In this document: positions 60,292 to 64,000 of the stretch, one piece after another
How positions within the stretch are numbered: the first letter of the stretch is position 1
How the letters are laid out: each line of letters starts with the position of its first letter
NCBI RefSeq assembly: GCF_047634355.1
Contig: NZ_JBLIAL010000003.1
Source of the DNA: Porticoccus sp002341315
GTDB taxonomy: Bacteria > Pseudomonadota > Gammaproteobacteria > Pseudomonadales > Porticoccaceae
DNA length: 64,000 bases
Direction: 5' to 3' (one strand)
The notes under the pieces: model-generated
The model's input: only the letters and a program-made list of their open reading frames with translations
Told to the model about the DNA's origin: nothing
Database searches by the model: none
Translations under genes and position numbers: made by a program

Positions 60292-61845
60292 ATGGCACAC
60301 GGTCCCGCAAAAGGTATTGGCCGCTGGCTATTTACCACGAACCACAAAGACATCGGTACGATGTACCTATGGTTTAGTTTTGCCATGTTTCTGTTGGGTG
60401 GCTTTTTTGCCATGGTGATTCGTGCCGAGCTGTTTCAGCCCGGTATGCAACTCGTCAAACCCGAATTTTTTAACCAGATGACGACAATGCATGGGTTGGT
60501 GATGGTATTTGGTGCCATCATGCCGGTATTTGTCGGTCTGGCAAACTGGATGATTCCGATGATGATCGGGGCGCCGGATATGGCATTGCCGAGGATGAAC
60601 AACCTCAGTTTCTGGATTCTACCCTTTGCCTTTTTGATGCTGACCTCCACCCTGTTCATGGATGGCGGTGGCCCCAACTTTGGTTGGACGTTCTATGCGC
60701 CGCTGTCTACGACCTATGCTCCTGATTCGGTGAATTTCTTCATCTTCGCCATTCATATCATGGGCGCCTCTTCGATCATGGGCTCCATTAATATTATTGC
60801 TACCGTGCTTAACATGCGCGCACCTGGCATGACATTGATGAAAATGCCGATGTTCGTCTGGACCTGGTTGATTACCGCATTCCTGCTGATTGCTGTGATG
60901 CCGGTACTGGCGGGTGCTGTGACCATGATGCTGATGGACATCAATTTTGGCACCAGCTTCTTTAATGCAGCGGGTGGTGGTGATCCGGTATTGTTCCAGC
61001 ATGTGTTCTGGTTCTTTGGTCACCCCGAGGTATACATCATTATCCTGCCGGCTTTCGGGGTGATTTCACACATCATTCCGACCTTCAGCCGCAAGCCGTT
61101 GTTTGGCTACAGCTCTATGGTGTACGCAACAGCATCCATCGCCTTCCTGTCATTTATCGTATGGGCACACCATATGTTCCTGGTGGGAATGCCAGTGGGT
61201 GGGCAGCTGTACTTCATGTATGCCACCATGCTGATTGCCGTGCCTACAGCCGCCAAGGTGTTCAACTGGATCAGCACCATGTTCAGGGGCTCCCTGTCCT
61301 ATGAAACACCGATGCTGTTTGCCATCGCTTTTGTGATTCTGTTTACCATCGGTGGCTTTACTGGCCTGATGTTGGCTATTGCGCCTGCGGATGTGCAGTA
61401 TCACGACACCTATTTTGTCGTAGCGCATTTCCACTACGTCATGGTTGCCGGCTCGTTGTTTTCTGCCACCGCCGCTGTCTATTACTGGCTGCCCAAGTGG
61501 TGTGGACGGATGTATAACGAAACGATGGGTAAGGTCCAGTTCTGGATCTCCTTTATCGGTTTCAATATCACCTTCTTTCCCCAGCACTTCCTGGGGCTGG
61601 CCGGTATGCCACGTCGTTATGCCGACTACGCGCTGCAGTTCTCTGACTGGAATATGATTTCCAGTATTGGTGCTTTCATCTACGGTGCCGCACAGTTGTT
61701 GTTCCTGTTCAATGTTGTTCGGACCATCAGATCTGGCAAACCCGTGAGCGAACCAAAAACCTGGGAAGGTGCAGAAGGTCTGGAGTGGACTGTTGCCACG
61801 CCGGCTCCGTATCACACTTTCAGTACAGCACCGGTCGTTAAATAA
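60292..61845 (+). CDS. ctaD: Cytochrome c oxidase subunit I
   Basis: This is the catalytic subunit with the heme a and heme a3-CuB centres. The 517-residue product has twelve membrane helices. Visible features include TTMHGLVMVFGA with a heme His, the GHPEVYIIILPAFG stretch with the proton-channel Glu and CuB His-Tyr motif, and AHHMFLVGM with the CuB His pair. The last heme ligands lie in VAHFHYVM. The Glu in the helix VI motif marks it as an A-type oxidase. Confidence 0.97.
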   Translation: MAHGPAKGIGRWLFTTNHKDIGTMYLWFSFAMFLLGGFFAMVIRAELFQPGMQLVKPEFFNQMTTMHGLVMVFGAIMPVFVGLANWMIPMMIGAPDMALPRMNNLSFWILPFAFLMLTSTLFMDGGGPNFGWTFYAPLSTTYAPDSVNFFIFAIHIMGASSIMGSINIIATVLNMRAPGMTLMKMPMFVWTWLITAFLLIAVMPVLAGAVTMMLMDINFGTSFFNAAGGGDPVLFQHVFWFFGHPEVYIIILPAFGVISHIIPTFSRKPLFGYSSMVYATASIAFLSFIVWAHHMFLVGMPVGGQLYFMYATMLIAVPTAAKVFNWISTMFRGSLSYETPMLFAIAFVILFTIGGFTGLMLAIAPADVQYHDTYFVVAHFHYVMVAGSLFSATAAVYYWLPKWCGRMYNETMGKVQFWISFIGFNITFFPQHFLGLAGMPRRYADYALQFSDWNMISSIGAFIYGAAQLLFLFNVVRTIRSGKPVSEPKTWEGAEGLEWTVATPAPYHTFSTAPVVK

Positions 61846-61862
61846 CAGGAAAATAAACGGAC

Positions 61863-62417
61863 ATGTGGGCCAATCCAACCAGACCATTGATATACAAACT
61901 GCTCGGTGGCGCGGTCTGCATGTTTCTGTTTGCCCTGTTTGTCATGCCGCCGCTGTACGACATGTTCTGTGAGGTCACCGGTATCGGTGGCAAAACATCG
62001 GGCCCCTATGTGGCCTCTGAAGCGGGTATTGATACCAGCAGGACGGTCAAGGTGCAGTTCGTTGCTACGAACAATGCCGCTATGTCCTGGCAATTTTCGC
62101 CCAAGGTCTACGAGGTGGTTGTGCACCCTGGTGAGGCGACCGAGGTGGTGTTTTATGCGAAAAACAGCACGCATCGGGATATGGTTGCCCAGGCAATCCC
62201 GAATGTTACACCCTTTAATGCAGCGTCCTATTTCCATAAGACGGAGTGTTTCTGCTTTAACCAGCAACCACTGAAAGCGGGTGAAGAGGCCGATTTACCG
62301 TTGGTGTTTATCGTGGATCGTGATCTGCCCAGGGCGGTTAAGACAATAACGCTGTCCTATACCCTTTTTGATATAACGGATCGTGTGAACGACGGTTCAG
62401 TAGCAAAATTAAACTGA
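61863..62417 (+). CDS. ctaG: Cytochrome oxidase copper-assembly protein CtaG (Cox11)
   Basis: CtaG delivers copper to CuB of subunit I. The 184-residue product has one N-terminal membrane helix (about residues 11-32) and a periplasmic immunoglobulin-like domain. The copper-binding motif ECFCFNQQPL (near residues 120-130) and DRDLPRAVKTITLSYTLFD are the family signatures. It lies between ctaD and coxC as in Pseudomonas. Confidence 0.95.
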   Translation: MWANPTRPLIYKLLGGAVCMFLFALFVMPPLYDMFCEVTGIGGKTSGPYVASEAGIDTSRTVKVQFVATNNAAMSWQFSPKVYEVVVHPGEATEVVFYAKNSTHRDMVAQAIPNVTPFNAASYFHKTECFCFNQQPLKAGEEADLPLVFIVDRDLPRAVKTITLSYTLFDITDRVNDGSVAKLN

Positions 62418-62463
62418 TGATAAGAACCGACCCACCAGGGTTGGCGTTGATGGAGAAAAAGTA

Positions 62464-63369
62464 ATGTCTACAGAGAGCAGCTATTACGTTCCTGAACAAA
62501 GCAAGTTGCCTGTACTGGCGGCACTGGGGATGGGTCTGATGGCCTATGGTGCCGGGAGTTGGGTGCAGGGTGGTTCGGCACTGGTGTTACTGGCTGGTGC
62601 GATTGTGATGGTGTTTACCCTCTATAACTGGTTCAGTACTGTTATCCACGAAAATATGGCGGGAATGAACAGCGCCCAGCTCAAGCGTTCCTACGTATGG
62701 GGCATGAGCTGGTTTATCTTTTCTGAAGTGATGTTCTTCGCCTGTTTCTTCGGTGCCCTGTTTTACGTACGTGTGCTGGTGCTGCCCTGGTTGGGTGGCG
62801 AGGGTGGTCATGCGGGGAATCAACTACTCTGGGAGGGATTTGAGCCTGCCTGGCCGTTGATGACTACGCCCGACATGGTTGCCAACGGGGAAAATGCAAA
62901 ATTCATGGGCCCTGACCAACATATGAGCTTTCCCGGTTGGGCCAACCTGCTGGGCTGGCTGCCGCTATGGAATACCATTGTTCTGTTGTCTTCGAGTGTA
63001 ACGGTACACATTGCCCACACTGCACTGAAAAACAGTAATCGCTCGAAATTCAATCTATGGTTGGGAATCACCGTTCTTCTGGGTGCCATCTTTATCGTGC
63101 TGCAGATAGAAGAATATATCCACGCTTATCAACATATGGGGCTGACTCTGGAGTCAGGTATCTATGGCACAACGTTCTTTATGTTGACGGGATTCCACGG
63201 TGCTCACGTGACCATGGGGACTATCATGCTGTTGATTATGTTTTTGCGTGGCCTGAAGGGTCATTTTACCCCCGATGATCAATTCGGATTTGAGGCAGCC
63301 TCCTGGTACTGGCACTTTGTTGATGTGGTCTGGGTCGGTTTGTTTATTTTTGTCTACGTGCTTGCCTGA
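62464..63369 (+). CDS. coxC: Cytochrome c oxidase subunit III
   Basis: Subunit III stabilises the core and its proton uptake. The 301-residue product has seven predicted membrane helices, with the motif MSWFIFSEVMFFACFFGALFY and the C-terminal FHGAHVTMGTIML and ASWYWHFVDVVWVGLFIFVYVLA. It is the last of the rightward series, 47 bases after ctaG; a terminator follows. Confidence 0.97.
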   Translation: MSTESSYYVPEQSKLPVLAALGMGLMAYGAGSWVQGGSALVLLAGAIVMVFTLYNWFSTVIHENMAGMNSAQLKRSYVWGMSWFIFSEVMFFACFFGALFYVRVLVLPWLGGEGGHAGNQLLWEGFEPAWPLMTTPDMVANGENAKFMGPDQHMSFPGWANLLGWLPLWNTIVLLSSSVTVHIAHTALKNSNRSKFNLWLGITVLLGAIFIVLQIEEYIHAYQHMGLTLESGIYGTTFFMLTGFHGAHVTMGTIMLLIMFLRGLKGHFTPDDQFGFEAASWYWHFVDVVWVGLFIFVYVLA

Positions 63370-63391
63370 TTCAGCATTTTTTGGGATGCAA

Positions 63392-63427
63392 TAAAAAGCG
63401 GTCAGGGTTCCCCTGGCCGCTTTTTTC
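63392..63427. terminator. Terminator between coxC and the DUF2909 gene
   Basis: AAAAAGCGGTCAGGG and CCCTGGCCGCTTTTTT form a stem of about 14 pairs with one G-U and a short loop. It has an A-tract on the left and T-tract on the right, so it can stop both the coxC transcript and the oncoming DUF2909 transcript. Confidence 0.85.
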
Positions 63428-63447
63428 TCACTCTGTAGAAGAAAAAC

Positions 63448-63702
63448 CTATTGATGCATTTGCGGAGCGACCCGCTCGGGGTGTAGTTGGCGATCCCAGG
63501 GTGCTTTGCTGGTAAGTTGTCCGGAGTAGATGCCCCAGGCAATTGTCCCCACCAATGCAACAGCCAGTACTACCCGTACGCCGAGAGCATAAAGGGTTCT
63601 TTTACTCGGATTGCCGACGTCTTTCATCAGAAAAACCAGCGCACTGCTCAAGCTGATAAGAACTGCAATGAATAAAAAGACAATGATGGTTTTGAGTAAC
63701 AT
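63448..63702 (-). CDS. DUF2909 twin transmembrane protein
   Basis: This is a small membrane protein of unknown function found beside cytochrome oxidase genes. The 84-residue product has two hydrophobic segments (about residues 4-26 and 43-60), joined by a loop with FLMKDVGNPSKRT. The order coxC-DUF2909-surf1 matches Pseudomonas. Here it is transcribed leftwards, opposite to its neighbours. A role in oxidase assembly is plausible by context only. Confidence 0.8.
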   Translation of the reverse strand: MLLKTIIVFLFIAVLISLSSALVFLMKDVGNPSKRTLYALGVRVVLAVALVGTIAWGIYSGQLTSKAPWDRQLHPERVAPQMHQ

Positions 63703-63742
63703 TAAAGTGGCCCCGATATTCAGAGAATTTATTTAAACACAG

Positions 63743-64000
63743 ATGCCAGTTGAACCGCAGCAGCAAGCTAAAATTTCCTTCCAGTGGCAGTGGAACTGGA
63801 AAATATTGCTATTCGCTGGCATTTTTTTTCCAATCACAATTAGTCTTGCCTTCTGGCAATTGGAGCGTGCCGATGAAAAGCACGCGCTACTGGAAACCTA
63901 TCGACAGAAAAAGATTGCTGCACCTGTTTCCATAGCTGAGGCAATGAGGTTTTCTGATCAGCAGTATGTTCGTGTTCAACTTGAAGGTGAATATGATAAC
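63743..64000 (+). CDS. SURF1 family oxidase assembly protein (C-terminus outside window)
   Basis: SURF1 helps insert heme a into cytochrome oxidase subunit I. From ATG at 63743 the frame stays open to the edge, giving the first 86 residues. They show the N-terminal membrane helix (about 20-38) with FAGIFFPITISLAFWQLERADEK and then YVRVQLEGEYDN, both typical of the family. The start lies 40 bases from the divergent DUF2909 gene. The rest of the gene is beyond the window. Confidence 0.88.
   Translation, partial: MPVEPQQQAKISFQWQWNWKILLFAGIFFPITISLAFWQLERADEKHALLETYRQKKIAAPVSIAEAMRFSDQQYVRVQLEGEYDN

Noticed and set aside
1..64000. tRNA, rRNA, CRISPR or insertion sequence
   Set aside because: No tRNA T-arm with acceptor pairing, rRNA segment, spaced direct repeats or transposase was found on reading both strands.

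Overview
The window is an origin-proximal segment of an aerobic gammaproteobacterial chromosome. The gene content and order resemble the origin region of Pseudomonas as I know it: glyQ-glyS-gmhB-plsC-gyrB-recF-dnaN-dnaA, then rpmH-rnpA-yidD-yidC-mnmE, mnmG-rsmG-parA-parB, the atp operon, glmU-glmS, and the blocks trkA-rsmB-fmt-def-LysM-dprA-tsaC-hemF-aroE and coxB-ctaD-ctaG-coxC-DUF2909-surf1. The moderate base composition, TRAP transporters and this synteny suggest a marine relative of the Pseudomonas/Cellvibrio group. The species cannot be named from the sequence alone. I saw no mobile element, CRISPR array, rRNA or tRNA.

Layout. 0-3.5 kb holds a phosphate uptake operon on the minus strand (pstS-pstC-pstA, pstA running off the left edge) behind a PHO box of four 7-base units. 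3.6-6.4 kb has TRAP transporter membrane subunits, an acyl-CoA thioesterase and a glutaredoxin. 6.8-11.4 kb has glyQS, gmhB, plsC and a tiny DRR-rich protein. 11.5-22 kb is transcribed leftwards: gyrB, recF (with two perfect parS palindromes inside it), dnaN, dnaA, mnmE, yidC, yidD, rnpA, rpmH. At about 22.4 kb transcription switches to rightwards: mnmG, rsmG, parA, parB, atpIBEFHAGDC, glmU, glmS. DnaA-box clusters lie on both sides of the mnmE-rpmH block, at 17.8-17.9 kb and 22.0-22.2 kb. The second lies at the strand switch beside a very AT-rich stretch and is the better oriC candidate.

37-44.7 kb holds a candidate small RNA gene (own promoter, palindromic operator and terminator), hexR with a perfect HexR-type operator, uvrD, an orphan TRAP solute-binding lipoprotein, and an overlapping TPR-rimB-rimK-desuccinylase cluster. 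44.8-56 kb holds potassium uptake (trkH, trkA), the rsmB-fmt-def translation cluster, a LysM protein, dprA, purE, tsaC, hemF and aroE. 56-59 kb has a gamma-carbonic-anhydrase-like protein, a YheV zinc ribbon, an unrecognised 219-residue protein and a DinF-like MATE exporter. 59-64 kb is an aa3-type cytochrome c oxidase operon whose subunit II carries a fused cytochrome c domain, ending in a truncated surf1.

How the genes work together. ParA, ParB and parS form the chromosome partition system around the origin. DnaA, DnaN, RecF and GyrB serve replication. RpmH, RnpA, MnmE, MnmG, RsmG, RsmB, Fmt, Def, TsaC and the Rim genes serve ribosomes, tRNA and translation. The oxidase and ATP synthase form the energy chain. 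The most interesting features are non-coding: the split DnaA-box clusters around an apparently inverted gene block, the parS sites inside recF, and the predicted small RNA between glmS and hexR.
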